NCBI GenBank assembly: GCA_934573945.1
Contig: CAKTMQ010000048.1
Coordinates: 1 to 10,446, forward strand
Direction: 5' to 3'
Length of the DNA: 10,446 nt
From: an uncultured Oscillospiraceae bacterium
GTDB taxonomy: Bacteria > Bacillota > Clostridia > Oscillospirales > Oscillospiraceae
In this document: one piece after another, positions 9,489 to 10,446 of the stretch
Layout: the number at the start of each line of letters is the position of its first letter
Position numbering within the stretch: position 1 is the first letter of the stretch
Position numbers and translations under genes: made by a program
The notes under the pieces: model-generated
What the model was told of the DNA's origin: nothing
The model's database searches: none
What the model saw: only the letters and a program-made list of their open reading frames with translations

Positions 9489-10446
9489 TGAAGGAATATC
9501 GCACCATCCACGAGGTCTCCGGGCCTCTGATGGTGGTGGAAAACGTGGAAGGCGTCACCTATGACGAGCTGGCGGAGATCCGTCTCCACGACGGGCAGGT
9601 ACGCCGCTGCAAGGTGCTGGAGGTCAACGGCGACCGCGCCGTGGTGCAGCTGTTCGACAGCTCCGCCGGCATCAACCTGCGGGACTCCACCATTCGTTTT
9701 CTGGGACACCCCCTGCAGCTGGGCGTATCCGCCGATATGCTGGGGCGCGTGTTCAACGGCATGGGCGAGCCCATCGACGGCGGCCCGGCGCTGCTGGCCG
9801 AGAAGTATATGGACATCAACGGCCTGCCCATCAACCCCGCCGCCCGTGACTACCCCAACGAGTTCATCCAGACCGGCATCAGCACCATCGACGGTCTGAA
9901 CACGCTGGTGCGCGGCCAGAAGCTGCCCATCTTCTCCGGCTCCGGTCTGCCCCACGCCAATCTGGCGGCGCAGATCGCCCGTCAGGCGCGGGTGCTGGAT
10001 GACAGCTCCAACTTCGCCGTGGTGTTCGCCGCCATCGGCATCACCTTCGAGGAGTCCGAGTTCTTCGTCCGTGAGTTCCAGCGCACCGGCGCCATCGAGC
10101 GCACCGTGCTGTTTACCAACCTGGCCAACGACCCCGCCGTGGAGCGTATCGCCACGCCCCGTATGGCGCTGACCGCCGCGGAGTATCTGGCTTTTGAAAA
10201 GGATATGCACGTGCTGGTCATCCTGACGGACATCACCAACTACGCCGAGGCGCTGCGGGAGGTCTCCGCCGCCAAGAAGGAAGTCCCCGGCCGCCGTGGT
10301 TACCCCGGTTATCTGTATACCGACCTGGCCACCATGTACGAGCGCGCCGGCCGCAAGCTGGGCTGCAAGGGCTCCATCACCATGATCCCCATCCTGACCA
10401 TGCCGGAGGACGACAAGACCCATCCCATCCCCGACCTGACCGGCTA
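9485..10446 (+). CDS. ntpB: V-type ATPase subunit B, partial (C-terminus off the right edge)
   Basis: Non-catalytic nucleotide-site subunit that alternates with A in the A3B3 head. About 320 residues are present of a protein usually near 460, cut by the window edge. The N-terminus [17 protein letters not shown] is typical. [15 protein letters not shown] marks the start of the nucleotide domain. In place of a Walker A, the B-type [18 protein letters not shown] begins at S151. [16 protein letters not shown] and [22 protein letters not shown] follow, as in all B subunits. Two consecutive ATG codons (9485 and 9488) open the frame. The first overlaps the ntpA stop; the second is better spaced (seven bases) from GAGG at 9477-9480. 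Subunit D is expected just beyond the window. Confidence 0.97.
   Translation, partial: MMKEYRTIHEVSGPLMVVENVEGVTYDELAEIRLHDGQVRRCKVLEVNGDRAVVQLFDSSAGINLRDSTIRFLGHPLQLGVSADMLGRVFNGMGEPIDGGPALLAEKYMDINGLPINPAARDYPNEFIQTGISTIDGLNTLVRGQKLPIFSGSGLPHANLAAQIARQARVLDDSSNFAVVFAAIGITFEESEFFVREFQRTGAIERTVLFTNLANDPAVERIATPRMALTAAEYLAFEKDMHVLVILTDITNYAEALREVSAAKKEVPGRRGYPGYLYTDLATMYERAGRKLGCKGSITMIPILTMPEDDKTHPIPDLTG

Overview
The window looks like ordinary chromosome from a GC-rich anaerobic Firmicute, most likely an Oscillospiraceae/Ruminococcaceae-type Clostridium relative. The grounds are the strongly GC-rich codon use, purine-rich Shine-Dalgarno sites ahead of most genes, a tandem ftsK, and a bacterial V/A-type ATPase operon in the Enterococcus hirae ntp order. 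The taxonomic call is inference. I see no insertion sequences, phage genes, CRISPR arrays, tRNA or rRNA.

Left part (1-2677, minus strand): uppP (undecaprenyl-diphosphatase) is followed by ftsK/spoIIIE (DNA translocase), which runs off the left edge inside its ATPase domain. Eight bases separate the two genes, and the ftsK ribosome binding site overlaps the uppP stop, so they are probably co-transcribed and coupled.

Middle (2678-3042): an AT-richer divergent intergenic region. It holds a likely extended -10 promoter for uppP-ftsK on the minus strand, a good sigma-A type promoter for the ATPase operon on the plus strand (-35 at 2880, -10 at 2903), two small perfect or near-perfect palindromes next to these promoters, and a strong stem-loop in the ATPase leader just upstream of the first gene.

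Right part (3043-10446, plus strand): a tightly packed V-type ATPase operon in the order G/H (peripheral stalk), I, K, E, C, F, A, B. B is cut by the right edge, and subunit D would be expected next. Together these make a rotary ion pump or ATP synthase. A and B form the A3B3 head. E and G/H are the peripheral stalks, with C and F on the central axis. I is the stator membrane subunit and K the rotor ring. The K subunit keeps every side chain of the Na+ site known from E. hirae NtpK (T63, Q64, Y67, Q115, E144), so the enzyme is probably Na+-coupled.

I did not find an undescribed system. The points most worth a second look are the structured leader of the ATPase operon, a hairpin that pairs the ntpC Shine-Dalgarno with its TTG start, and the Na+ signature in subunit K.
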